Below, piece after piece: positions 21,806 through 32,830 of a stretch of 64,000 nucleotides of DNA; the stretch's first letter is position 1, and each line of letters begins with the position of its first letter. This DNA comes from Cryptomeria japonica (lineage: Eukaryota > Streptophyta > Pinopsida > Cupressales > Cupressaceae): positions 483,011,900-483,075,899 of the forward strand of contig NC_081406.1 in NCBI RefSeq assembly GCF_030272615.1, written 5' to 3'. Position numbers and translations under genes: made by a program. The notes under the pieces are model-generated. The model worked only from the letters and a program-made list of their open reading frames with translations, was not told the origin of the DNA and did no database searches.

Positions 21806-23491
21806 CTATCGTGCTCGGTATGATGCTGCTCTCTGCTCTGGTGGAATTGCACTCTCATATAGTGTCCTCCAATGGTGTATCTCCTCTCTGGTCTCTACCA
21901 ACATCTGTGCCATCTCACGTGCATTGGCATCCCTAATTGACCCAATATACTCAGTGACTCTCTGTTCTTCTCGCTGTGCCTGGGCTATTGCTGTATCTCG
22001 AGCCGCTGTAAGTCTGGCTATCTCTGCTCTGAACTGATCATGCTCTATCCTCAAGATGGTATTCTGTCTCTCTAATGTCACAATGTGATCATGCTGACTC
22101 GCTATGGTAGCCCTGCACATCTCCATCTCCTCTATCCTACCTGTCTCTAGCTCTATGGGTATATCCTGCAATGACTCCTGCTCGGCTGAATCTGGCTCAT
22201 AATCATCATCCCCCTCATCATCTTTGTCCTCATCATCCCCCTCATCCTCATCACCGCCCTCATCCTCCTCGTCCTCATCTCTTTCCTCATCCTCTCCAGC
22301 GAGTGGGAAGTCCTCTTGTTTCCTAGGTACTGGAATATCAGGATCTGTCAATGGCACTGGTCGTCATTGTGCAAACCATCACTCATACTCCTCTGTCATC
22401 CCGACATCCACCACATCTGATCTCCAATCCCACTATCTCTATTGTAGCTGTGTGAAGTCAGCATATGCTATGTGTGGCTGAATCATCCTCCCCCACTAAC
22501 TCGTCTCTCTATGAGATCGGGCAAAGTGTGCAGTCCCTCTTGGTACATCCTGCCTCTCTCCAAACTGTCGTCTCACTCTCTCTAGCAGGTACATCTCAAT
22601 CACCCTCTGGTGGTTCACTGGTCACCCAATTAGGTACCTCTCCTGTCTGCAATATAGTAGCTCCTCACTATCATCTGACCATCCAGGGCAATCAAGATAT
22701 GGCCTCCATGTGAACTCTCTCAGTCTGTCTAGCTCGTGTCGCCAATACAGTATGTATCCAAACGGACCCTGTCTCAGTGCTCCCCCATAGCAGTACACAT
22801 ATGGTCGGTGTGGTAATACCTGTCTCTCTGCGATCGGTCAACATATGGCTATGTGCTCAAATGCCCATACCTGTAACAGTGTGACCCCACAGCTCAATGT
22901 CTGAACTCCCTGATATGCTATCTAATGCAACTGAAAATATAGCATAGCAAGTACACATGGTCCCCATGCATACACCATCCCCTCTGTCGCCATCCGCTCT
23001 AGCACTCTTCCCCATCCAATAGGGAATCCATGTCCTCGTCTATCTCCTGCTAGTAGGCATGCTATAACCACGGCTATCACCACATATCGTCGATCGTACT
23101 CTGATGCCATGGTCTCCCAGCCAATCTCCCTCTCTACAATATCCAGATCATCTACGTCGCACTCAAATAATCTGCACAAAGCATCTCTCCCTGTCACTGG
23201 GTCATACTCTATCATCTCTCCATGAATCGGAATGCAGAGGATACGCCATACATCCTCTAGTGTCACAGTCGCCTCTCTAGTCGCCAGATGGAATGAGGAG
23301 GTCTCTGAATGCCATCGCTCTGCCAATGCGGTGAGTAGTCCTATGTTTGCCCTAATCTCGAGCATGAATGTGATATAGTATATTCCAAGTCCTGCTAATG
23401 TATCTCTGTCTGTGCTCCTGAGTCTATGTCGTAACATGAAGCAGTCTGGTCGGTTCTCCCGCGTGATCAATGGATACTGTCGACTCTGCAT
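21806..23491 (-). pseudogene. Antisense plant mobile domain (PMD) protein carried by the Tat element, broken
   Basis: Encoded opposite to gag-pol, between pol and the 3' LTR. From the ATG at 23491, about 562 codons lie in one frame. The first 190 residues match the aminotransferase-like plant mobile domain: LRSTDRDTLAGLGI, LTALAERWHSETSSFHL, EATVTLEDVWRILCIPIHG and AVVIACLLAGD. After a stop at 22922 the same frame continues with VWAFEHIAI and GPFGYILYWRHELDRL. A very acidic tract (residues about 385-430) and a coiled-coil-like C-terminus (QHDHIVTLERQNTILRIEHD) follow. Stops lie at 22922, 22496, 22439, 22433 (all TAG) and 22364 (TGA). PMD proteins include the Arabidopsis MAIN/MAIL group, and antisense PMD ORFs have been reported in Tat-lineage elements. 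The role for the element is unknown. Confidence 0.8.
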
Positions 23492-24303
23492 CACAATTGG
23501 GGCACATTTTCTCAGTTTTAGGGTTTTCTCCTACGGGCTGCATTTCCTAGTTTCATGTCCAAATCAGGGTGTTTCTCATCTATTTTGACCTATCCTATTC
23601 TTATCCCCCCTTTTCGGATCATTCGCATGCTGTTTTTGGCCAAATTAGGGTTCCCAATGCACAACTGCACCTGTGTGCTAAGTCTTGCGCCTGTGTAGCA
23701 ACAACCTGCACCTGTGTACCCTACACAAGCGTAGGATACCCTACAAAATTGCAGGATGCGCTCACACAGGCACAGAAGTCAGTTTCTGCATTCCCTGTGG
23801 GCCCCACAATGTCCCGCAAGCGATCCAAATTCATAAAATTGACAATATGGGTTTTTGAGATACATACCGCTGCTCCCGTGTCGTCTGATCCTCTGTAGGT
23901 GCGTACACGTTCTCCGAGGTGATCTTCCATTGGAATGTTCGCCATCTCTCTGCAAGTGTCCTTTTCCAGAGCAACAAATTCTCCTCTTTGGCTAGTGCAA
24001 ATGAGCAATTTTCACTCTCTTTGTCTCATTTATAGATCTTTGTCAGTACATAGATGGACGTGCCCTCTTTCCATCCTATGTTGGTTGCGGTCTTTTGTGT
24101 TTTCCTTTGCTTGTCCTTCATGCATCCGGTCTCCGATTGTCAGTCTGTTTGCTCCTATCATGTTCTATCATTATTATCAATCAATTGGCCTCTTTTCTGG
24201 ATGTTTCCGACCAATTCCTCAAGGGGGCATGCATATGTCATTGTCATTGTCTGGGGCATTTTCATTATTGTTCTTTGAAACAACGCTTAATATCCCATTG
24301 TCT
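23492..24303 (-). other. Upstream region of the antisense PMD gene and rejoined 3' region
   Basis: No gene is supported. At 23664-23785 there are three GCRCCTGTGT units followed by three diverged ACACARGCG-like units in inverted sense, related to the 9068-9206 array. From about 24100 the sequence again matches the minus-strand element, ending at the polypurine tract. A promoter for the PMD gene would be expected here, but none was identified. Confidence 0.55.
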
Positions 24304-24318
24304 CAAAGAGGGGCAAAA
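24304..24318 (+). promoter_or_regulatory. Polypurine tract of the plus-strand Tat element
   Basis: CAAAGAGGGGCAAAA directly precedes the LTR TG at 24319, identical to the tract of the minus-strand partner. Confidence 0.88.
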
Positions 24319-24959
24319 TGTAGACATCTAAAAATGGTCAACGCTTGCGGAGTCATACTTTAACATTTGCGCATTGCCTTATTTTAGGGTTTTTGCGTCG
24401 CATTAACATTTCTCCTATGATTCACACTTGGTCTTTATCATTTGCGAGCATCGAGTCTTTCTTCCACATTCTTCATTTGTCTCGCTTTCGTATTTGGTCT
24501 TGTCGATAGCAATCTTTAGTCATGATTTTGGTCGATCTTATCCTGTCGCATCAATATGTGTGTTCATTTGTCATCATTTTGGACATCATCAATCCTCATT
24601 AGGGTTTTGTCCTCTTTTCAATCTTGTCATTTTGCAATCAATTTTGTCATCGATCGTTGTCATTTTCAATCTTGTCATCTTGCGATCGATTTGTCATCGG
24701 TTGTGGTCATTTTCAATCTTGTCGTTTTGCAATCTATTTTGTCATCGATCGTTGTCATTTTCAATCTTGTCATTTTGCAATCAATTTGACATCGATCATT
24801 GTCCTTCTCAATCATGTCAATTTGGATCAATTAGTCATTGTTCCTCGTCAATTGGTGCATTTATCAATCAAATCGTTTGTCAACATTCGTCCTTTGTCAG
24901 TCAAAATCATGATCAAATCGATCCTTCAATCAAGACCTAATTGTCGTCCTTGCATTTCT
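24319..24959 (+). repeat. 3' LTR of the plus-strand Tat element, truncated
   Basis: It starts TGTAGACATC and follows the reverse complement of the 669-2223 LTR, including a shortened 47-bp-type array (about 24640-24790). It ends after TTGCATTTCTA near 24959, so roughly 0.9 kb is missing. Confidence 0.88.
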
Positions 24960-27749
24960 AGAATAAATTTTTGAGGCCACTTGTTTAGTGGTGTCATTAT
25001 ACATATCTACCAAACTATCAACACCGACATGAACTACTTGATTGAAGCCATTTGAGGCCATAAAAATGAGTAATTAAAAAAGCATGCAACAAATACCAAA
25101 GGTTTAAGGTTTTACTATGTCGAAGGTCTAGTGTTTTATAAGGATAGTGGAAAATACGTAAACCCTAGTAGAGCCAAGTTCCTCTTGAAGTAAAAAAAAT
25201 CACATTTGTTGATATTTCTCATTTTTTTACATATCCAATTTTTTTAATTTATGACTTTAAACGATATGCAGTTTTATTTGGTTTTATATCTTTCTTCATA
25301 GAACTCATTTTCTTTTGCTATATGAAATCAGATAGATTATGTTTTTATAATATTTTAATTTTTTTTTAGTTTTATCTATAACTCGTTTAATATTTTTTAT
25401 TAAAATATTGAGAAAGATAATTTTTTTAAATGATTACATTTTAATATTTAACTAAATTATTTTTATTAATTTAAAACAATTTACATAAAAATTGATAGTA
25501 AAATAGTTGTTATATTAATTATACTTTAAAACGGATTATTGAACATGTTAGTGTTTACAACTGATTGGTTGAGTATCTCTATAAAGTAGCTATCTTTAAT
25601 GTTCAATACTCAGATCAATGGCCAATGAACATGAGACAAAATATTCTTCTCATCTACACTTTACGATGTACTAGATCTAGGGGGTATCCTTTATTGCAAT
25701 ATCTAAATATAGTGACCCTTATGTGTGCAAATATTAAACTAAGTAGAAATATTCTCACAAATTTCACTAAGATATGTATGATTATTACAAGACTAGCTAG
25801 ATTCTTAGTAAGTCTTAATTATAACACCTTGAGAATATAGATAAACTCAAGTAACTAAAAGAAAATAAAATGATTTTTTAATTTTAGGGTTTTGAATCTA
25901 GGTTCTAGGCTAGGAATAATCGCCAATTGGTGCTTATTCCAAATAACTAGTACTACCATCATCTAATCTTGCACCTATCTCAATTTCTATACATCTACCT
26001 TATCCTTGGTTGGATATATACACGTGTTAGGCATCTTGTGCTACCATTGCCCCATCTTTATTCGTCACTATATTGTCTCTCTCAACGTGTAGAGTATCTA
26101 TCCCCCCCGCAACCTAATTTAATATATCACTAAGGTAGTAATCTCAATCAATGTCATGCCTATTCTCTCATTCAAGTCCTCCCAACCTCCACCTTGCTAA
26201 CCCTATCCCTATGATTATAGCTATGGATGTACTAGTGGTTGTACCTAGACCTATGATACATATTTCTACCCCATATCTAGATATTATTTGACTTTGATGA
26301 CCCTAATGAGATAGAGATACTCTTGTTAATAGTACCCTTTATCTTGTCCCCTGCTCTATTACCTCATCTCACCCTCCTTTACATCTACCTCCACCTCTTG
26401 AATCTCCTCCCACTCCTCCTCACCCCTCCCACCTACCTTGGATGGTCTTGCACCTACTACTATAGAAACTCCTCTCCCTATTAATGGAACCCTCCTAACT
26501 CCCCCTCTTACTTCCCTCTTTTAAAAATATCTATGTACAATAATTATAACTCCCTCACCCTATGCTACATCAATATCCATTATGGCATTGTTAGCTCCTT
26601 TCTACCAGCACTACCTCTATTTATGGCCTCAATAGGCCTACCTCTCTCACCACCTTTGCAAAAACATGTGGCCTTCTTGGAAAAACTTCACATAATCCAA
26701 ATTATTGTTACACCCTGTTTGGAATATCTCTCTCCATAAAGTATGAGTACCTACCGAGCCGACCTCAAATTTGATGGTCACTCCTACCTGTCATATGAAA
26801 TTTTTTTATGATAGTTTGTTCATTTCAATGCCTTTCATTTGATGTTTTAAGAAAAAAATTAATTATCAAAAAATATTTAAATTATGAATAATTTTACATA
26901 AAATCTTTTATATTTGAATATTTTTATCAATTTTTTCAATCATACATTATAAATATGAAAAAAAATTGTTTTCATAAAATAATGCAAATAATTTAATTAT
27001 TATTTTAAAATATTATTATGTATAATTTAAATTAACTAATATTTTTTAATAAAAATTATTTTTAAAATATTATTAAAAATTAAAATATATAATAATCTAA
27101 TATGAAAGAGCAGAAGTATTCTATTTTATTAATTTCAAATTGAGCTAAAAAAATAATAAATAATTAAAATGATAATCAATTAATAAATATGAATGTTAAA
27201 TGTTAAATATTACATATTAATATCAAATGATAATTATTTAATAATTCTTAATAATAAATGTCAAAATCTTAAATTTTATCTATTATGACAAGTTTCTAAT
27301 TCATATTTAAGATAATCTTATTAAATTTTTTATAAAAATTAAATTAACTAATTTCTAAATTCATATAAGAAAATTATTATTATAAATTAGATTACTATAT
27401 TGTATCTATTTATAATAATTTTTTACAGTTTATTGCTAACTTAAAGGTGTCATATATATGATTTTATAAAAATATAGCATGTCAATCCATATGGTCTAAT
27501 AAATTTTCATGTTGTCATATACAGTCTAAAAGTGAAAAAATGGTCATATAGATCGTCAAATTCAGGGTTGCTCCTAACAAGGCTACACTCTACCATCATA
27601 TATATAAATTATAGTTATCATCTACCTATTGTCGCAAAATTTTGCACCCTTGTTTGAGCTATGAACTCAAACAACCTTGTGAAACATGGAAACAACCTCC
27701 AAGTGTGGGACCTTGCATTATGAGGTTGAATCTCTGAAAAAGGTTGGCT
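24960..27749. other. AT-rich stretch without recognisable gene
   Basis: No domain, element end or splice-supported exon was recognised. 26150-26530 is relatively C-rich with Pro/Ser/Leu codons but no long frame. 26770-27560 is extremely AT-rich. Short ORFs at 25565-25840 and 26533-26739 are unsupported. The right limit is set only by the start of the duplicated block. Confidence 0.5.
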
Positions 27750-28114
27750 TCCTCTCTAATCAGTGTGTAGTGTTGAACCAACCCAACATTTCAAAGCCTA
27801 CTTCTAAACCTATTCTAATGAATTGCAAAGGAAAAGGGAAGAAAGAATGCAAAGAATAAAGGGAGGCGATGCACCAAGATTAGAATGTGTCGTCCCCTAC
27901 CTATGACTGCACAATACACTAAAAATCCCTAATGAGATACATAATTTTTTATTTTAGCTAGTCTCCAAAAGCCTATATGAAGGTTAGAACTCAATAAAAT
28001 GCTAAAAGGAAAGAGGAATATTCCCAATCCAACATTTATGCATAAGATTAACATAGCATACAATCTGAAAATAGAGAAAAATGCATGCAAATATGAATGT
28101 AAGATGCTTTACGC

Positions 28115-28417
28115 CTATTAATGGGCCTTCTAGGGTTGATCCTAATCAGAACACAAGATCATATGATCAGTGGATACGACCTGAGATAGGTTGGATTAAA
28201 ATAAATTTTGATGGAGCTGCATGGGGCACCCTGGGACAGGTAGGGGCCAAAAGCATTGCTAGGGACCATTTGGGAACCATATTGGCAACCTGATGTCAAG
28301 GCTTAGGAGAGACAACAAACAAAATTGCTGAAGTGAATACAACCTTTCTTGCTATTCAATTGGTGAGAAGGTTGAAGGTGAGGCACCTGCATTTAGAAGG
28401 GGACTCGAAAATCATAG
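28115..28417 (+). pseudogene. LINE RNase H-like domain, N-terminal part
   Basis: The frame reads WIRPEIGWIKINFDGAAWG, LGQVGAKSIARDHLG and, after a stop (TGA at about 28291), IAEVNTTFLAIQLVRRL and LEGDSKII. This is the RNase H fold found at the end of plant LINE polyproteins and in plant RVT_3 proteins; FDGA carries the first catalytic Asp. The domain is cut by the LTR at 28418 and resumes at 29978. Confidence 0.75.
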
Positions 28418-29972
28418 TGTAGATAGGAAATGTGGAATCATCAAAGCAATGTAAACATTAGCTTAGTTCAATCACAAAAACTCAATTGCAATGATAACAA
28501 TCCTAATTACACTCAATGAAAACATGAAAATAAGACATTCAAGATTGAAAACTAAGAAAACCAAATGCAGATGTCTTCTTCACGTGGCTCCATTGTCCTT
28601 CTTTCTCCTTCAAATAGCTTTGTTTGTGGATCTCACCTACTAGTGCATAAGCATGATGTGAAAGCAAGTAGACAAGACGATAGCGCAAGAATACTAGAAG
28701 CGTGATTGATTCGACCAGGGACTTTGATTGAAGAAATTCATCCAATTTATAGATAAACTGGAGAAAAGACAAGATTAGCATTAAGAGATTTGAAAGGAAA
28801 TTTCAAATCAAGAATGACAATTATGACAAATTATGACAAATTGACACTTTCTATGCAAAATTGATTGATTGATAATTATGACAAATAGCTATGTCAAAAT
28901 TGATTGATTGTCAATTATGACAAATTATGACAAATTGCTATGTCATTCCCATGAAATTAGGGGAAATATAGGAGAAAATAGAAAATTAGAAATTAGAAAA
29001 TTAGAAAATTGATGAAAATTAGAAAATTAGAAATTAGGAGAAATTAGTAAATTAGAAAATTAGGTAGATTAATTAATAATTTTTCATTCATTAATTAATT
29101 CACAAAGAGAGGAGGAATTAGTTAGCCAATTAAATAAATATTTAATTGTGACAAGAAGACTTAGGATAAATAAATAAATTATTTAACCTAGAGGGAAAAT
29201 GACAACAAGATTAAATGAATAAATCATAAAATCCTAGAAGATGAATTAGAAATGCAAGGACGACAATTAGGTCTTGACATAGGATTGATTTGATCATGAT
29301 TCTGACTTGATAAAAGATCAATTCCGATAAATGATTTGATTGATAAATGCGCCAATTGACGAGGAACAATGACTAATTGATCCAAATTGACATGATTGAG
29401 AAGGACGACGATCGATGACAAATCGATCACAAGATTGAAAATGACAACGATTGATGACAAATTGATTGCCAGATGACAAGATTGAAAACGACAACGATCG
29501 ATGATAAATCGATCACAAGATGACAAGATTGAAAATGACAACGATCGATGACAAATTGATTGTTAGATGACAAGATTGAAAACGACAACGATCGATGATA
29601 AATTGATCGCCAGATGACAAGATTGAAAACGACAACGATCGATGACAAATCGATCGCAAGATGACAAGATTGAAAAGAGGACAAAACCCTAATTAGGATT
29701 GACGATGTCCAAAATGATGACAAATGAACACGCACATTGATGCGACATGATAAGATCGACCAAAATCATGACTGAAGATTGTTATCGACAAGACCAAATT
29801 TGAAAGCGAGATAAATGAAGAATGCTGAAGGAGGACTCGATGCTCGCAAATTAGAAATTCCAAGTGCGTAACATAGGAGAAATGTTAATACGACGCAAAA
29901 ACCCTAAAATAAGGCAATGCGCAAATGTTAAAATACAACTCCGCAAGCGTTGACCATTTTTAGACGTCTACA
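28418..29972 (-). repeat. Solo LTR of the Tat-type family inside the LINE
   Basis: A complete 1555-bp LTR with intact TG and CA ends, flanked by CATAG (28413-28417) and CATAA (29973-29977), a near-perfect 5-bp target duplication. No primer site or polypurine tract adjoins it and the LINE continues on both sides, so it is a solo LTR left by recombination between the two LTRs of a full element. Confidence 0.88.
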
Positions 29973-29977
29973 CATAA

Positions 29978-31555
29978 TTTAGGTGATAGCTAAAGGAAAT
30001 GTGATACACTAGTAGATTGACAAGATGATGCATGTCATTAACAATTACCTTTAAGGAATTTCCAAGATTCAAATCTCTCATGTTAGAAGGGAGGGAAATC
30101 AGGACGCTGATGAGCTATCCAAGGTGGCGATCAACCTAGCACAAGGGGAGTACAAATGGAACGTTAATAGAGCACAAGAAATGGGAAGGAATTAATACCG
30201 CCTCTATTCCAACTTTTGACATTAATGAAGGGTCAAAAACCAAGTTGACAGCCAACAGATCATGATGCGATGTGAAGCTTGAGTAATTGATTGAATTGTA
30301 AAGGATTGTGGGAAATGTGTATGTTGTATCACCTAGTACGGTGAAGGAGGTGGCAGGATGAATTTGCAGAGGACATATTGGAGAGGAAATAGGCGGTGGG
30401 CAAACAGATTACTCCACTTCAGCGCATTAATTCCAAGCATAAATGTCTGGCCAACTCACACATGGGAGGTATGAAGATCAAAAGATTTTCGTATAATGCA
30501 AATCGCCTTAGGCCAACCAAGTTACTAAATTTAAATGAAGGACAAAAGGTGTGGAGCGGTTTTTTAGGTGGGAAGGACACAGAAATAATTCATTTCCGTC
30601 TTCATCCAGTAGTGTGTTTGAGAAGAATTGGCAAGTAGAGAAAAAAAAGAAGAGGAGGAATGGAGGTCAACTTCTCTTTGAGGATGACCAAGCAGCAGGT
30701 GGTGTTTTCAGGAAGGATAACAGACGAGCGACTGGTGTTTAAAGATAAAACATTCATCACAAAGGTAAAGATAGTGTTGGGAGATGAGTTTCTCAATGTT
30801 GAATTCAAGTATAAAACAAATGCAGACATAATATCCATGTTCTTGGTGTGGTGTTTCGAGATAGAGCCGAAGGGTAGTGTGGGGAGGATCATGACAAGGT
30901 GTGTCAAGAAGGAGTGGATGCAGGGGTTTGACAACTTATGGTGATGGCCCGATCTACATGAAGGGTTTCGTGTGCTCAGGAGGAACATGGCTGCATGCGA
31001 GTGAATACACTCCACCCATGCGACCATTTCTAATCTGGAGTGTGGACTGCAATAAAGAGGTAAGAAGAATGTCGGCACAAATTGGGTTGCAGGGAGTCAA
31101 ATTCTTCATAGATGGAGTGGAGGCGAAAGAGGTCAAGTTGGAGCAAGTGAAGTGGGGTTCATATAAGGAGTACCATGCATTGAAGAAACATGAGGCACAT
31201 CTAAAGTGTAGACGTGGTCGACTGGCGAAGCTAAAGAGGGTGAAAGCAGTCAAGACATTGCTGAGAGGGGAGACCTTGGGGAGTAGATGTGAACCCAAGA
31301 TAGTAAGTCAAAATACAACCCTGACTGATTTAGTGGATGGAAAAGGAAAGGTGGTAGCAAGGGCAAGTTAGATAGTGGGCTTGGTCCCATTTTTTGGATT
31401 TTGATTGTAAAGCATATCATGGATAGTTGTTAGGAGTTAGCTAGGCCATACAAATAGTATTTAGAAAGATTGATGTATGCTCAATTTGTAGACAATGCTA
31501 AACTTGGATGTGAACTTATTTTGGATATATATAAAACTTAGATCAAAAAGAAAAA
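29978..31555 (+). pseudogene. LINE RNase H C-terminal part and 3' region
   Basis: After the solo LTR the reading frame resumes with IQISHVRREGNQDADELSKVAI (read in two blocks), the last RNase H motif with its catalytic Asp in NQDAD. Several stops precede it. The remaining 1.3 kb has overlapping short frames (for example 30660-30944 and 30901-31371) rich in Lys and Arg without recognisable domains, ending in the A-rich tail. Confidence 0.65.
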
Positions 31556-31573
31556 ATGTAAGATGTTTTACAC

Positions 31574-32635
31574 AAACTATTTGCACTAGGAGGTAAAATC
31601 AAGAAACCTTATTGATATAAGACAAGGCAAAAGTTGCACTCGTAGAAAAACATAATTTTTTTATAAGAGAACAGAGGAGAGGACCCTTAAATTATGTTCA
31701 ATTTTTCCTTCATATTTTAGGCATTTAACTCTAATTCATCATTGAATATAAAACGCTAACCAAACTAGGGTTAGGTTGTAGGGAGATGATTGAAAGGACG
31801 ATCAAATCATAATATGATCCTTGCATATACATTTGATCTTCTAGAAGAGGGGAAGAAGCTAAATGATGGTCTCTGTAGTCGATGAGAACGAAATCCTTAA
31901 AAATCAGGGAGTCTCTAAGACTAGCATGGCACCTGCAACATTTCTGTTGGGAGTAAAAAGACATCTGCAGATCATAAAGAGGTATGGTTACACTTGGATC
32001 ATGTGTGCAGACCGGGGAGGAGTAATGGCACTGTTTGGAATTGACAGATCGGATTTGAGAGTGCTTGGGGTCAATGAGAATTCAATTTTAACCTCCTTCG
32101 TCACCTACCACTGTCTAACCATTGAGATTTAAATGTGCAGGTTATAGGTTTGATATTTGGTCGTTGGTCTCCCCCTTAACGCGTAATTGGATGGTCAGCT
32201 TTCACCTGGAATCTTCCCCAATGGCCTTTAGAATGTAGCCATTGATCATCTAGATCAACAACTAATATTGCATGAGGAATCCCCTTCATAACACCTCGCC
32301 ACCTTGCGATGACCTTTCGGGGCCACCATATGGCCTACGAGAGGAGCAAAGTCCTTTTGGCTTGCTTTTTTCTTATCTCATATCTCCGCAATCAAGCCAT
32401 TGACGATGTCATCACTAGCATGAGGACGCAAGGTGTATGAATTGTATGACAATCGAGGATAAGGTTTTACCCCAGGACCCCGCGGAGTGAAATGGTTAGT
32501 GGAGCTAACTGTGACAAGGGTGGGAGGTGAACAACAACGAAAAAAAAAAAAAAAAGGTTTAATGTCAAAGAACAAGCTAGTAAGCGGGTAGGATAGGGAT
32601 GTTAAGTTGATAGGAAAGGAAAGGAAAGGGGCTTT
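31574..32635. other. Unrecognised stretch right of the LINE
   Basis: No supported gene. Short frames at 31863-32132 (+) and 32378-32575 (-) have no recognisable domain or splice context. An A15-type run lies near 32541. Confidence 0.45.
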
Positions 32636-32830
32636 TATAGTCTACGATGCCAGCTATCTGTGTATGTGTCTACAGATGGGTTAGAGCAGTATGGGGCTAC
32701 CTCGTACTCCTTGCGGGAGGTACCTAACTGCACTACAAACGAGGCGTACATACATTACCCCCTTGTGGGATATGAACTTGTGACCTCTCTTTCAAGAGCA
32801 CAAGTTCTCCACCATTAGGCCAACTCAGGC
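32636..32830 (-). mobile_element. tRNA-headed SINE-like retroposon
   Basis: Read on the minus strand from 32830, the first 75 nt resemble a tRNA gene: TGGCCTAATGGTGG fits an A box and AAGTTCATATCCC fits a B box of RNA polymerase III promoters, about 35 nt apart. About 120 nt of unrelated body follow. It is not a functional tRNA because the acceptor stem is not formed. Target duplications are unclear (TATAAAGTC against TTATAGTC at the two edges). Confidence 0.6.

Larger units (their letters stand above)
9933..24959 (+). mobile_element. Tat-lineage Ty3/gypsy retrotransposon with antisense PMD ORF, both ends truncated
   Basis: Plus-strand order: leader (9933-11661), gag (11662-14888), protease, G-patch, RT, RNase H, second RNase H and integrase (to 19906), 3' region (19907-24303) with an antisense PMD gene, polypurine tract (24304-24318) and the first 641 bp of the 3' LTR (24319-24959). 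The 5' LTR and primer site are missing. The second RNase H between the RT-linked RNase H and integrase is diagnostic of the Tat lineage (Ogre/Retand/Tat relatives). The coding region is damaged mostly by point stops, with few frameshifts, suggesting ageing by substitution more than by indel. Confidence 0.9.
27750..29972. repeat. Right copy of the 2.2-kb direct duplication
   Basis: Colinear with 1-2223 and of the same length. Here the LTR edges are intact and the block continues into the rest of the LINE, so this copy keeps both sides of the insertion. Host flank 27750-28096 shows no gene. Confidence 0.93.
28115..31555 (+). mobile_element. 5'-truncated LINE, split by a solo LTR
   Basis: Flanked by target copies ATGTAAGATGCTTTACGC (28097-28114) and ATGTAAGATGTTTTACAC (31556-31573), 16 of 18 identical. 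The 3' end is ATATATAAAACTTAGATC followed by an A-rich tail, as in plant L1-type LINEs. Without the LTR the LINE piece is about 1.9 kb. It keeps only the RNase H end of ORF2 and a long 3' region with small frames (30396-31371) that match nothing recognised. Confidence 0.8.

Noticed and set aside
21806-23491. PMD gene as an ordinary host gene
   Set aside because: It lies between pol and the polypurine tract/LTR of the element and has five in-frame stops; element cargo is the better reading.
30396-31371. Host gene formed by the short plus-strand frames after the LINE RNase H
   Set aside because: The frames lie inside the LINE bounded by its target copies and poly-A, overlap in different frames and lack domains.
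32765-32830. Functional tRNA gene on the minus strand
   Set aside because: The A and B boxes are present but no acceptor stem or proper anticodon arm can be formed; a SINE head fits better.
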